A stretch of DNA of 64,000 bases from Salticus scenicus (taxonomy: Eukaryota > Arthropoda > Arachnida > Araneae > Salticidae), in contig OZ005651.1 of NCBI GenBank assembly GCA_963930645.1, positions 129,651,475 through 129,715,474 on the forward strand, given 5' to 3'. The first letter of the stretch is position 1, and each line of letters begins with the position of its first letter. The translations under genes were made by a program, and so were the position numbers. Shown here piece by piece: positions 21,655 to 32,029 of the stretch. A model generated the notes under the pieces. The model saw nothing but the letters and a program-made list of their open reading frames with translations, ran no database searches and was not told the DNA's origin.

Positions 21655-22677
21655 TCAGCTACTGTTGCAAAAATATGTGTTTAATTTTTTTAATTTAATT
21701 TCACAAGTGTTTTCTTTAAATATTGCCTGACAACTATTCTCGGTTGCCTTTTTTATCGAAATTAAATTTGTGGCAATTTCAGGAATAAAAAGAGTTTCTT
21801 TGAGTGTAATGTGTTTGATTTCGTTTTTAGAATTTCTTACTTCTAATTTTACATCTCCACAACCTTGTGAGATTACTGATTGACCATTGGCTAACATAAC
21901 TTGTGTTTTATCATTGTTTTTAAATGATATGAACTTGTCAATACTATTGCACACATGGCTTGAACTCCTGCTATCTACAATGAAAGAGTTTCTGTTTGAA
22001 TTTCCTACCACAAAAGTTAGATTTTTCATTTTATTTTCTGTTTCTCGTATCATATTTGATCTTTGTTTGTTTTTATATTTATTGCAAAGGTAGAAATTAC
22101 TTTGGTAGTTATTTGGATTTTTATAGTCATTACTCTCTTTGTGTTTATAGTCATTGCTTTCTCTATTTTTTAAATGCCAACAATCGCTTTTATTATGCGA
22201 ACTCTTTTTGCAATAATTGTAAAACTTTCGTGGTGGTGTTTTATTTTTAATGTGCATTTTATATGCGCTTTCATTATTTGTTTGATTATTTTCTGATCTT
22301 TTTAGATCTTCGTCTAGTAACTTCCCCCTAATGAATTCTGATGTTAAGTCTTCCTGATCTCTAGATTCAATTTCTGTAATCAGCGTATCAAAACTTGGAG
22401 GAAGAGAGCATAGCATAAGAGCTGACATGTGCTCATCATTTATCACTTCACCTATAGCAGTTAGTCTATCACGAATTTGATATATGTAATTGAGATGTTG
22501 TGATAGATTTCCACCTTCCGCTAATTTAGCAGAGTACAGTTTTCTTAACAAAAATAATTTACTCGATAGATTTGAACATTCATGAATTCTTTTTAAAGTG
22601 TCCCACGTTTGCCTAGCTGTCGCGAGATTTTTTATGTGCACTATTTGATCGTCTTCTATCGATAAATTAATGATGGC
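21655..22677 (-). pseudogene. Copia-A Gag (UBN2) and protease
   Basis: Open from the Gypsy junction. It contains the UBN2-type phrase ATARQTWDTLKRIHECSNLS, QHLNYIYQIRDRLTAIGE and LLCSLPPSFDTLI-like helices. A degenerate zinc knuckle follows: FYNYCKKSSHNKSDCWHL has lost one of the expected cysteines. A protease motif follows in the degraded form FIVDSRSSSHVC (canonical DTGAS-like). The N-terminus lies across the Gypsy at 27624-27797. Confidence 0.8.
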
Positions 22678-22944
22678 TGTTCGTGTATTGTGGTATAATC
22701 AATTACTCAGAAGGATTTTTTATAACAACATTTAGATTTAATTATAATTAACAAACATTTTGCTAGGTTCGCCTTTAGCACACCATACCATACAGATTTT
22801 TACACAACTACCGATCGAGGTAGGTTGGTTGGCAGGTTGGCAGACACAGTTAAGCGAGTCTGGGAAACAATGAGTCTGAAAACACTGACCATGGAGGAAA
22901 AATGTTCAGTTCACATCCAGAGTCTTTTGTGGTGTGCTGCCACA
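22678..22944 (-). repeat. Gypsy 3' LTR
   Basis: 267 bp, identical by eye to 27352-27618; starts TGTGGCAGC on the minus strand and ends CGAACA. Confidence 0.95.
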
Positions 22945-22959
22945 TCACCCCCTTCCCAG
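22945..22959 (-). promoter_or_regulatory. Polypurine tract of Gypsy
   Basis: Minus-strand CTGGGAAGGGGGTGA abuts the 3' LTR. Confidence 0.7.
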
Positions 22960-24741
22960 TGTTGAAATAACATTGAGGTAGCGAGGGTTGAACCTAACTT
23001 GTCGACCAGACCTTGTGACATATGGCTTGTTGGTGGATGGTTGTGGGAGTTGTGGTTGCTGAGTTGGAGGGTCAGATTGCTGTGGTGGATCTGCTGAGGG
23101 CACTGGAAAGAACAGCGGCTCTTGAGGAACTGCATCTGGGATGGTGTCAATAAATGCCGGCTTCAGTCTATCAATGTTCACAGTTGAAGATTTGCTGTTC
23201 TGCAGGATGGTGAATGTCTTGCCATTGCGGGATAAAACTTTAAATGGCCCAGTGTAGAATGGCTGCAAACTGCTACGGGTGCTGTCTTGTCGTAGGAAAA
23301 CATGGCTGCAGGATGAGAGTGCACTATGGACAAAGATAGACCGGCCAGTGCGCAAGTTGGTTGGGACAGGTTGAATTGTTGACATGTGGTCTCTCAGTCG
23401 ACCAACAAATGTGGCTGGATCCACATAGTCTCTGGAGGTGCAGAAAAATTCGCCTGGTAGTCTTAAGGTGTCACCATAAACTAATTCAGACACGCTGGCT
23501 TGTAGGTCTTCTTTTATGGATGTTCGAAGCCCAAGAAGAATGGTAGGTAAAACTTCTACCCAGCGTTCTGTTGCATGGCATCGCACTGCAGCTTTAAGGG
23601 TTCTGTGAAATCGCTCAGCAAGGCCATTGGAGGCGGGATGATATGGTGTTGTGCGTATGTGGTGGGATCCAAGTATTTTAGCCAAACTTTGGAATAGCTG
23701 ACAATCAAATTGGCGTCCACGATCTGTGGTGATGCGGAGTGGTACACCAAATCTGCAGATCCATTCACGATAAAAAGTGAAAGCAATTGTATCTGATGTG
23801 ATGTCTGCCACTGGAATAGCCTCTGGCCAACGAGTATATCTATCGACCATGGTGAGCAGGTACTGGAATCCCTTTGATGGAGGCAGGGGTCCGACTAGAT
23901 CCAGGTGGACATGCTCGAAACGAGAAGTTGGTGTGGCAAATTGTCCAGGAGGGCTAGATGTGTGTCGATGAATCTTGCTGCGTTGACACGAAATGCAGGA
24001 ACGAGTCCATTTGGCGATATCAGATTGCATAGAAGGCCAACAGAAACGTTGTTTGATTAGCTGCATAGTTGCCTTGACACCAGGATGGCAAAGTCCATGC
24101 AAACTGTCAAAAATTTTGTGACGCATGATTTCAGGAACAAATGGTCTGATTTTCTCAGTTGAAGTATCACAGAAAAGTTCAACTGAAGAATCACTTTCAA
24201 TAGGAAATTTCTTTAGCACTAAACTCGATGAGGAAGGATTTCTTAATACGTCACAAAGTTCATTATCGTCTCTTTGTAACTCAGCCATGGTTTTCAAACT
24301 GAGATCAAAGGATATTGAACTGATGCGGGAGAGTGCGTCTGCAACGCTGTTGTCTTGCCCACTAATATGCCGAATATCTGTGGAGAACTGTCCTATGAAA
24401 TTGAGGTGACGGAGCTGTCGAGGTGTACATTTGTCTGGCTTCTGCGCAAAAGCATAACACAGAGGTTTGTGGTCTGTGAATATTGTAAATGCTCTAGCTT
24501 CAACCATATATCTAAAATATTTAATTGCCTCGTAGATGGCTAACAGCTCTCTGTCATAAGCTGAATAGCTTTGTTGTGCAGGAGACAGTTTCTTAGAAAA
24601 GAAGGCAAGTGGTTGAAGACATTCTTCAATGTTTTGGTGTAAGGCTCCACCAATAGCTGTGTCTGACGCATCAACATGTAGCACTAGGGTCAGGGTGACA
24701 TAACAGAGTGGCTTCGGGCAATGTCTTTTTAGAGTCCTCAA
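22945..24741 (-). CDS. Gypsy RNase H and integrase
   Basis: An uninterrupted 598-residue frame. RNase H: LHVDASDTAIGGAL (about residue 22), YDRELLAIYEAI (about 60) and FTDHKPL (about 89). Integrase: LHGLCHPGVKATMQLIKQRF with CISCQR (zinc-binding), then the DDE core at HLDLVGPL (about 280), TTDRGRQFDC (about 340) and GLAERFHR (about 380), and a chromatin-side C-terminal region ending at the 3' LTR. The RT part is in another frame just upstream (frame break near 24710), so this is the C-terminal part of one pol polyprotein. Confidence 0.9.
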   Translation of the reverse strand: MRTLKRHCPKPLCYVTLTLVLHVDASDTAIGGALHQNIEECLQPLAFFSKKLSPAQQSYSAYDRELLAIYEAIKYFRYMVEARAFTIFTDHKPLCYAFAQKPDKCTPRQLRHLNFIGQFSTDIRHISGQDNSVADALSRISSISFDLSLKTMAELQRDDNELCDVLRNPSSSSLVLKKFPIESDSSVELFCDTSTEKIRPFVPEIMRHKIFDSLHGLCHPGVKATMQLIKQRFCWPSMQSDIAKWTRSCISCQRSKIHRHTSSPPGQFATPTSRFEHVHLDLVGPLPPSKGFQYLLTMVDRYTRWPEAIPVADITSDTIAFTFYREWICRFGVPLRITTDRGRQFDCQLFQSLAKILGSHHIRTTPYHPASNGLAERFHRTLKAAVRCHATERWVEVLPTILLGLRTSIKEDLQASVSELVYGDTLRLPGEFFCTSRDYVDPATFVGRLRDHMSTIQPVPTNLRTGRSIFVHSALSSCSHVFLRQDSTRSSLQPFYTGPFKVLSRNGKTFTILQNSKSSTVNIDRLKPAFIDTIPDAVPQEPLFFPVPSADPPQQSDPPTQQPQLPQPSTNKPYVTRSGRQVRFNPRYLNVISTLGRG

Positions 24742-26143
24742 AAGCCCTTATGGTAATGTCAGTCCAAAAGACAGGTCGCTTGTCATTCTTTGTGTAGTTT
24801 TTTAAAAGGCTATTTAACGGCATTTGGCTGGAAGCCATATTAGGGAGGAAACGTCTATAGAAGTTGATGGCCCCGATGAAACGTCTGAGTTGCTTCACTG
24901 TCTCTGGCCGAGGGAAATTTATGATTGCCTCGACTTTCTCTGGAAGAGGTTTACACCCATGTTCTGTAACAAGGTGCCCCAGAAATTGTACTTCTTTAGC
25001 GAAAAATATACATTTAGATGAGTTGATGGATAAATTATACTTGTCAAGACGGCTTAATACTTGCTGTAGGTGGAGCTCATGTTCTGCTTGCGATTTACTA
25101 GCAATTAAAATGTCATCCAGGTATGGGAAACAAAAATTAAGGTCACACAAAACTTCATGAATGTGCCTTTGAAAGTTTGAGCAGCGTTGGAAAGCCCAAA
25201 TGGCATAAAAACAAATTCAAATAAACCAAAAGGGGTAGTAATGGCTGTTTTTGGAATGTCGCTAGGGTTAGCAGGGATATGATGAAAAGCTCTGACAATA
25301 TCTATTTTAGAGAAAATTTTAGTGCCGTGTAGATTGTGTGTGAAATCTTGTATATGTGGGATAGGGTACTTATCTGGTTGTGTTATTTTATTAAGTGCTC
25401 TATAATCACCTGTAGGGCGCCAATCACCTGAACTTTTACGAACAAGATGTAAAGGGGATGCCCAGTTGGATTTAGATGGTCGGCAAATGCCTTGCTCTAG
25501 CATGTACTGAAACTCCTTTTTGGCCGCCATGAGTTGTGCAGGGTGCAGCCTTCTCGGTTTGCTAAAAACAGGTGGTCCAGTAGTTTCAATAAAATGGTAA
25601 GTATTATGAGTAATCTTCCCATTAAAAGGGCGTGGGCGTGTAAGATTTGGAAATTGATTTAAGATTTTGCGAACCTGTGAGTCATTAGATATACTTTTTA
25701 TTGATGTAAATATGCCTTTGATAAACTGCGCCTCTACTTGTTAAATTTGTTAAAGGATCAATGAGACAGTTATTTTTTAGATCAATAAGTAACCCAAAAT
25801 GAGCCAAAAAATCGGATCCAATAATAGGACGCTTAACATCAGCCAAAGTAAATTCCCATTTGAAGCTACGTCTGAGGTTTAATTCTACTTCTACAAGTTT
25901 TTGTCCATAAGTAGCTATCTTAGTATTATTTGCAGCAAAAAGACAAAATGTTGATGGATTTGATTTGGATGTGTTGGGGATTACAGAAACATCTGCACCA
26001 GAATCTATTAGGTAATTTGTCTTTGTAGCCGGATCAAAAACACATAAGCGACTATGGTGTGAGGGTAGTGTGCGATCACATGCCGCTACTGTGATGCACT
26101 CTTGTCGTTTCCCGTTTGGGAAAAAGAACAAGGCTTCTGACAT
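24690..26143 (-). pseudogene. Gypsy protease and reverse transcriptase
   Basis: Protease at 25685-26143 with YLIDSGADVSVIP and an IIGSDFL flap-end motif. RT follows in pieces: open coding from about 25690 through QGICRPSKSNWASPLHLV, FSKIDIVRAFHHIP and FMPFGLSNAAQTF (to about 25160), then FPYLDDILIAS and FLGHLV (24671-25150). Single-base frame breaks lie near 25745 (end of protease), about 25160 (after AAQTF) and about 24710 (before RNase H). The protein motifs are otherwise undamaged, so each break needs checking against reads. Function: polyprotein cleavage and reverse transcription. Confidence 0.88.
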
Positions 26144-26907
26144 TTACGAGCGCGAGAACCAAATCGTGAGTGATAATAACAAATATCCGAGTCATGTCGA
26201 CGGCCTTTGGAATGACTGCGATTTCTAGAAAAACTGCCGCCTCTGGGACGATATGGGGAGCGAGAGCGATTTTCAGCATGTGATGCAGTTAACTCATCAA
26301 GCTTTTTGGTAAGTTCAGAAATTTGCAACTGCAGAATTTTAATTTCATTTTTGTCTGAGATTGCGGCAATTGCATTATCATTACAAGAGGTATTGAGTTC
26401 GGACACTTTATCAGCAAGTATAGCAAGTTTATCTAACTCATCACCACTTACAGCCAATACTGTCTGAATGTTACTAGGAAGGCGCTGTAGCCAAAGATTT
26501 TTTAAGAAGTCATCAGTAACTTGCCCAGATGACACTTCTTTCATCTTTCTAAGTAAGACACTAGGTTTTTGATCACCAAGAGTAAGCTCTTGCAATAATG
26601 CTTTGGTATTTTGAGCAATGGAGCTTTCATACAGTTTTAATAATTTGTCTTTGAGGATTGTAAATGGGTTCTCAGCGGGTGGAGTGTATATAAATTCACT
26701 AACAGAGGAAAGAATTTCTATGTCAAGAATGTTAACCAAATAATTGAATTTATCCTTCTCATCAGTAATTTTATTCAGCATGAATGCAGAATCAAGTTGG
26801 GCAAAAAATAACTTTATGTTATGTTTGGAAAAGGTAGGCATTTTTGCTTGCACTGCAAGAATTCCTGTATCAGTATTCATGTTTATTTTGTGACAATAAA
26901 TGAACAA
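26086..26907 (-). CDS. Gypsy Gag (CHCC finger)
   Basis: A complete 273-residue frame starting at Met 26907 and overlapping the protease frame by about 58 bp in a different register, consistent with programmed frameshifting. The N-terminal half has the Gag core (PENPFTILKDKLLKLYESS, LWLQRLPSNIQTVLA). A coiled-coil-like segment (ISELTKKLDELTASH) follows, then an Arg/Ser-rich stretch and the CHCC-type finger ICYYHSRFGSRARKC. Gag packages the element RNA; the CHCC form and the PR-RT-RH-IN order suggest CsRn1. Confidence 0.88.
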   Translation of the reverse strand: MFIYCHKINMNTDTGILAVQAKMPTFSKHNIKLFFAQLDSAFMLNKITDEKDKFNYLVNILDIEILSSVSEFIYTPPAENPFTILKDKLLKLYESSIAQNTKALLQELTLGDQKPSVLLRKMKEVSSGQVTDDFLKNLWLQRLPSNIQTVLAVSGDELDKLAILADKVSELNTSCNDNAIAAISDKNEIKILQLQISELTKKLDELTASHAENRSRSPYRPRGGSFSRNRSHSKGRRHDSDICYYHSRFGSRARKCQKPCSFSQTGNDKSASQ

Positions 26908-27330
26908 TCAACATGAATGGGAATAAAATTACTATATGATTATAACTAATGCAAATTTGAGATAAATAAAAATAATTTCAAACATATATACTAGCTAAGA
27001 AATGCACTTAATTGCGTTTTTAAGAAACATAAAATGAAAATAATGCATGTAATTTAGAAAATGATTATTTATAAAATGAAATTATCAGAAAAGGAAACAG
27101 CCATGGGGAACCAAAAAAAAATTTATAACGACCATACCTGGAGACAAAAATACGGATAATAATATCCGCCGATAATTAAATCATTCTAAAAAACAAGGTT
27201 CAAGGATGATTGCATAGACATTGCTACCTGTAGATGTTGCAGCGATTTTCGTAATTTCTCATTCCACGTGTGGTAATAAGTTAGGCCTAGTCACGCTGTT
27301 CGTGAAAATTTACAGTTAAAAAAACATAAT

Positions 27331-27350
27331 CCAGAGTCCGGAAGTCACCA
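27331..27350 (-). promoter_or_regulatory. Primer-binding site of Gypsy
   Basis: Minus-strand TGGTGACTTCCGGACTCTGG begins one base inside the 5' LTR. The first seven bases resemble the tRNA-Trp site used by CsRn1 elements, but the rest does not, so the primer is unresolved. Confidence 0.55.
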
Positions 27351-27351
27351 C

Positions 27352-27618
27352 TGTTCGTGTATTGTGGTATAATCAATTACTCAGAAGGATTTTTTATAAC
27401 AACATTTAGATTTAATTATAATTAACAAACATTTTGCTAGGTTCGCCTTTAGCACACCATACCATACAGATTTTTACACAACTACCGATCGAGGTAGGTT
27501 GGTTGGCAGGTTGGCAGACACAGTTAAGCGAGTCTGGGAAACAATGAGTCTGAAAACACTGACCATGGAGGAAAAATGTTCAGTTCACATCCAGAGTCTT
27601 TTGTGGTGTGCTGCCACA
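27352..27618 (-). repeat. Gypsy 5' LTR
   Basis: 267 bp, identical by eye to the 3' LTR, followed by the ATGGC duplication. Confidence 0.95.
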
Positions 27619-27623
27619 ATGGC

Positions 27624-27797
27624 TTTGACTTTTCTGTCTTTCACTTGCCATTCATTAGTCATTGGGTTGGGAGCTTCATCTGTTATCAATTCAAACAAAT
27701 TTTCTTTGCATAACATCATCTCTATTTTGAACTTCCACAAATCGTAATTTGTGGAGTTCAATTTTTCAATCATTGAAATATCTTTTGCAAAAGCCAT
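27624..27797 (-). pseudogene. Copia-A Gag N-terminus
   Basis: Starts at Met 27797 with the Copia Gag opening (IEKLNSTNYDLWKFKIEMML, then a KAIVAA segment). It is cut at 27623 by the Gypsy insertion; the sense-looking residues beyond that come from the LTR. The continuation is at 22677 downward. Confidence 0.8.
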
Positions 27798-28146
27798 TTT
27801 AGCTTTATTACTTAATCACTGCAAATATTTTGATTATATAATATTTCCTTTCTTATTATACTTAATTACAATTAAATTCAGTTTTTCCTTTCTTTTTTTT
27901 TTTTTTTTTTTTTTTTAAGAACAGATACTTCGCATACAAAAATACTTATGGTTTCAATTTTATTTTTAGAACAGATGCTTCTAAAACCAAAACTTTCAGT
28001 TTCAATTCATTTATTTTATTTATTTATTTATTTTTTTTTTTTTAAGATATTTTATTTATTCTATAATTATCTCAAAATAGAATATTATATTTATATATAA
28101 ATGTATTTATATAGAAAGTGTGACATCATTTTCTCAGTGTCATAAT

Positions 28147-28211
28147 CTATTATTTATTTATACTCAGTAGCACAGATAATTATTTTGTAAAATGCGCTGA
28201 TAACACACATG
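28147..28211 (-). repeat. 65-bp end repeat of Copia-A (right)
   Basis: Partner of 20859-20923; on the minus strand it starts TGTGTGTTATCAGC and includes TATAAATA, as a U3 start might. The Copia-B target site begins four bases further on. Confidence 0.7.
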
Positions 28212-28219
28212 TTTCTATT

Positions 28220-29281
28220 TGATGTGAAAAAATTGTCACATATATTAATTAACAGTGAAATATGCGATAGTTGCTCAGCTCTAATAAATTATAAAATGAT
28301 AAATGTGTGTGGCATTCATTGAAGACAAAAGTTTAAACAAAACTGTTTATTAAACTTGAAATAACATAATGAGTAACATTAAATGAATATAAATGAAAGT
28401 AAAATAGAAAACTTGCTGACGAAAGGTTAAATACTTTTAAAATACTGCCATAAAGATTACTATAGCTTAAAGTGAAAACGATGTTTACTTTGTGACATAA
28501 CTAGATACTCGAAACGTGTTGTCGTAAATTTCAAGTCACAAAACGTAATTTACAAACATTATAAAATAAAATACTTTAACTTAATTAAAATTACAGCTCA
28601 TGACTTTGAGCTGAACTCAAATATAACTGGAAAAAAAACCGGCTAGCAGACGCTAGTCGATGCAACTATCAACTGCATTAAAAACAAAAGAGAGCGATTA
28701 CATATTCCTTACCTCCTTTTATACAAGTGAACGGATTCAAGTAACAGCCACTCCGGTCTGAACGACGGAGTCGATGCGGTACACTCGGCAACGCCTACCA
28801 CACATGACAAGTAACCATAGCAACATGATGCTACGAGCCTGCCGCCATCTATGGGCAAAGCTAGAAGACTCTGCAGTTGAAAATTATAACGTCTATGTGT
28901 TCGGTAGCGATAAAACAATAAACAATCCGTGAAAGAACTAAAAAATATTTTCTTTAAAGTTAATTTTAACAAAACTAAATAAGAGGTAAGTACATTAAAG
29001 TTATTTCAAACGAATTAAATAAAATTATACTAATAAGAAATATAACTTTTAACTAAAATAGTTATCATTAAGCTTTTTGTTTTTAATTTTAATATATCTT
29101 TAACTCAATGGCAGTATCAAATAGGCAACAGCACTAAACGCTATATTTCATTTAATTAATAATTTAAACTTTAAAGATTATAAAACAAATCATTTAAATT
29201 ATATCTAAATAGTAAATGAATTTAAATTTAAATTTGAGAATCAACACGGAAAGGGTAAATATTTTACAACAAGGCCCCCCA
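28220..29281 (-). repeat. Copia-B 3' LTR
   Basis: 1062 bp, TG...CA ends, closely matching 37936-39001. It contains an 87-codon minus-strand open frame (28709-28972) that is present in both LTRs; coding value is doubtful. Confidence 0.93.
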
Positions 29282-29853
29282 CCGTGTTGATTTGACAAAC
29301 ACAAACGTCAGCAATTACAGTATAAACTTTATTTGAAAAAAAAAATTAAATTTGACGACAGATATAATGGTTATTCACAGATATAATCGTTATCATCTTC
29401 CATAGGATATACTTCACACAAATCTGAAAGGTCTGTCATTCTTATCAACCATAAGTCAAAGAGTCCATATCACAATCTCAAAACAAGTAGCATTAACATT
29501 ATCAGTCTAATATACACATCTACTAAAAAAAGAACAAAATATTAATATAGAGCATATATGCACAGCATTTCAAGGAAACATTTTTTCCCATTCCCCATTG
29601 TCAAAATAAGATGATATTCACAAATATATAACAAACACATAACCAATTATACGTAGCGCTACGAATTTCTCTCATACAAAAGTTAAACTATACATCACTA
29701 CACAATGGAAAATGTAGAAAAACCCACCAAGAAAATGCATACATATCCCACTAAGAAAACATTTTTCAATTAAAAAAAAAATTTAAATATATATAATATA
29801 CGTTCAAAATTTTTTAATTTACTCTATATACATTTACTTAATAAATACTTTAT
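29282..29853 (-). other. Copia-B 3' untranslated region and polypurine tract
   Basis: Minus-strand ACGGTGGGGGGCCT (29282-29295) abuts the LTR and is the likely polypurine tract. The rest is AT-rich non-coding DNA downstream of RNase H. Confidence 0.65.
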
Positions 29854-30240
29854 TTACAAATTTAGACATATCACTTTTAGTAAGGGGCTTTGTGAAGGGA
29901 TTGGCAAAGTTAGCTTTGTATTTACATATTTTAAATCAAACCGTTCCTCAAATAACCATTCACGGATGAAAAATAACTTTACATTAATATGCTTAGATTT
30001 GTTATTCTCTATAGGAGATCTCGTAAAATTAATAGCTGCCTGGTTATCAGCAAAAAGTATTGGTAGTTCATATGAAATAGAAATTAATTTAAAATCAATA
30101 CAATCTTGTAATATATTATCAAACCACATTAATTCTTTAACCCCATCACACATGGATACAAACTCGCTTTCCATGGTTGAAAGGCAAACACTTTTTTTGC
30201 TTAAAAGTTTACCAAGAAATAGGGCTATTATCCAAAAATA
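29854..30240 (-). pseudogene. Copia-B RNase H C-terminal part
   Basis: Contains LSTMESEFVSMCDGVKELMW, LFADNQAAINF with the catalytic aspartate, and SKHINVKLFFIREW, all standard Copia RNase H landmarks, in an open stretch whose Met is at 30174. It continues the RT frame after a frame break at a C-run near 30247-30254. The last residues deviate from the family and end at 29854. Confidence 0.82.
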
Positions 30241-31420
30241 AAATTTGTCCCCCCCATTGATACGAAGTCATCCCTATTCATCGCGAAATCAGCGTCAGAG
30301 AAAGCAGTTAAACATGGATTAAAACAATTTAAATTTAATTTTAAATCTCGAGTGCACGAAACATACCCAAGTAATTTAATTAACCCATTCCAATAATTAA
30401 TCCCCGGTGAATTTTGAAACTGACTGAATATATTAACTGCATAGGCAATATCAGATTGTGTCCTGTTTGCGATGAAAGATAAACATCCTAAGATATTCCG
30501 ATATGGAAATCTAGACATTTCATCAATTTCATTTTGGTTAGTAGGACAATCTTTTTTAGAATATTTAATGCCTTTCACAATAGGTAACAAACAAAAAGGA
30601 ATATTAAAAGATTTAAACCTGTCATAAACTTCATTAATATATAATTCCTGAAAAATTTGTACTGCATTGTTTTCATAATTAAATTCTACACCAAGTAATT
30701 TCTTGGTTTTACCTAAAATTTTTATGTCAAATTTACATTTTAATAAATTAAGAATTTTATCTATTTGAAATTGATTTTTACCAAACAAAACTAAATCATC
30801 AACATAAACTAATAAAACAATATAATTTTCAAAATAATATGAGCAGTTACACAAGTTAAATTTATTAAACCCCAAATCTAAAAGTACTTTATTCAACTCA
30901 TAATACCAGAGCCGACCACTCTGATGAAGACCGTATAACGCTCTGTCTAGTTTACAAACGAGATATTCCCTTCCCTTAACAGCATATCCTTTCAGCTGAG
31001 ACATATAAATTTCTTCTTTTAAAGGTGCATAAAGGTAAGCACATTTTATATCGCATTGAACGTTATGCCATTTATAACATGAGACCAATAATGAAAAAAA
31101 GAAACGTATTACCGAGAAATTAACGACTGGTGAAAAGGTCTCATCATAAGTATCCCCCTTTATCTGGTGAAAGCCCTGGGCCATGAGCCTCGCTTTAAAG
31201 CGGGCAATGTTTCCTAGCTCATCTCTTTTAACGGCGTATACCCATCTATTTCCGAAAACTTTTTTCCCCTCTGGTAAATTAACCAAAATGCCAAACTTTA
31301 CGGGTTTTCATATTATTTATCTCATCATCCATGGCATTTTTCCATTCAACACATTCTGAAGATTTAACAGCCTCATATGTTTTAGGTACAGGGATAACTA
31401 GTCATGATTTTTTATGAGTT
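30228..31420 (-). pseudogene. Copia-B reverse transcriptase
   Basis: A 352-residue open frame (30228-31286) with the Copia RT order: LPEGKKVFGNRWVYAVKRDE, FKARLMAQGFHQIKG, DETFSPVV, YLYAPLKEEIYMSQ, YGLHQSGRLWY, and the catalytic YVDDLVLFGK, then the connection with SDIAYAVN. N-terminal coding (ECVEWKNAMDDEI) is readable at about 31325-31365 but is separated by a frameshift. The C-terminal frame ends at the C-run near 30250. Close to intact. Confidence 0.88.
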
Positions 31421-31521
31421 AAACTTGAAGTTGGGTTATCCGAGTTTTGCTGATCCACTACCCCCTCAAACAAATTGCTACTAGAGAAATAAAAAAAATT
31501 AGTCAAAAATCAGATTATGTT

Positions 31522-31656
31522 TTTTACTTAAAATATATACCTAAAAAATATCCTTTCTAATAGCTGCACTTACGGCTTAAAAAACACGTTGGGTTTTTTA
31601 AGTCGTAAGTGCAGTTATTAGAAAGGATATTTTTTAGGTATATATTTTAAGTAAAA
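31522..31656. mobile_element. Palindromic mini-element in Copia-B
   Basis: About 63-bp near-perfect inverted repeats starting TTTTACTTAAAATATATACC surround an 8-base centre. A direct repeat around TCAGATTATGTTT lies on both sides (about 31511-31523 and 31695-31708). This suggests that the inserted unit is about 170 bp and interrupts the linker before RT. Confidence 0.75.
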
Positions 31657-31673
31657 TGTAATTCAATCCTTTT

Positions 31674-32021
31674 TTAAAAAACTAAGTTAATATGAATCAG
31701 ATTATGTTTATCACAATATTTTTTGACATCATTCATCGATCTCAATCTAGTTTTAGTTTTGTCCGGGTAATAGTAGATGTCAACTCTGTTACCAATATTT
31801 CTGGGTATGGGTTTCCTATTCCAAGTAACTGAAGAAAGAGGTTTAGGAGAAGATTTACCTACAGGAGTTTCATTGACGGACTCCTCACTAGAATCATCGG
31901 GCCCACCTCTGAAAACAATGTCAACAGGATTGGAAGCTTGACAATCAACTGGACTTTCTGGAAGTAAGTCCAATTCCTTCAGTGAGGTGCCCATCACCGC
32001 TCCACTGCATTTACTAAATAG
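31674..32021 (-). pseudogene. Copia-B integrase C-terminal linker
   Basis: In-frame continuation of the integrase from the other side of the hAT insertion: after the shared 8-bp target the frame reads into a Ser/Pro-rich stretch (SLKELDLLPESPVDC, SSPKPLSSVTWNRKPIPRN) and DIYYYPDKTKTRLRS, typical of the variable linker between Copia integrase and RT. It ends at 31674 where the palindromic element interrupts. Confidence 0.75.
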
Positions 32022-32029
32022 CTGATCAG

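Larger units (their letters stand above)
22678..27618 (-). mobile_element. Gypsy LTR retrotransposon (CsRn1-like), very young
   Basis: Two 267-bp LTRs (22678-22944, 27352-27618) in which I see no difference, TG...CA ends, and a 5-bp duplication ATGGC (22673-22677, 27619-27623). Minus-strand order: gag with a CHCC-type finger, protease, RT, RNase H, integrase. The CHCC Gag motif is characteristic of the CsRn1 clade. Despite identical LTRs, pol shows three single-base frame breaks. It sits inside the Copia-A gag. Confidence 0.95.
20859..28211 (-). mobile_element. Copia-A LTR retrotransposon (deleted, split by Gypsy)
   Basis: Minus-strand Copia coding lies at 20985-22677 and 27619-27797, the break being the Gypsy insertion with its ATGGC duplication. 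Both outer ends carry the same 65-bp sequence (20859-20923 and 28147-28211), read as the start of the two LTRs. RT and RNase H are missing: the integrase runs directly into a fold-back and then the LTR start, so a large internal deletion occurred. The 5' leader (27798-28146) is AT-rich with a T-run and TATA-like words. Confidence 0.75.
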
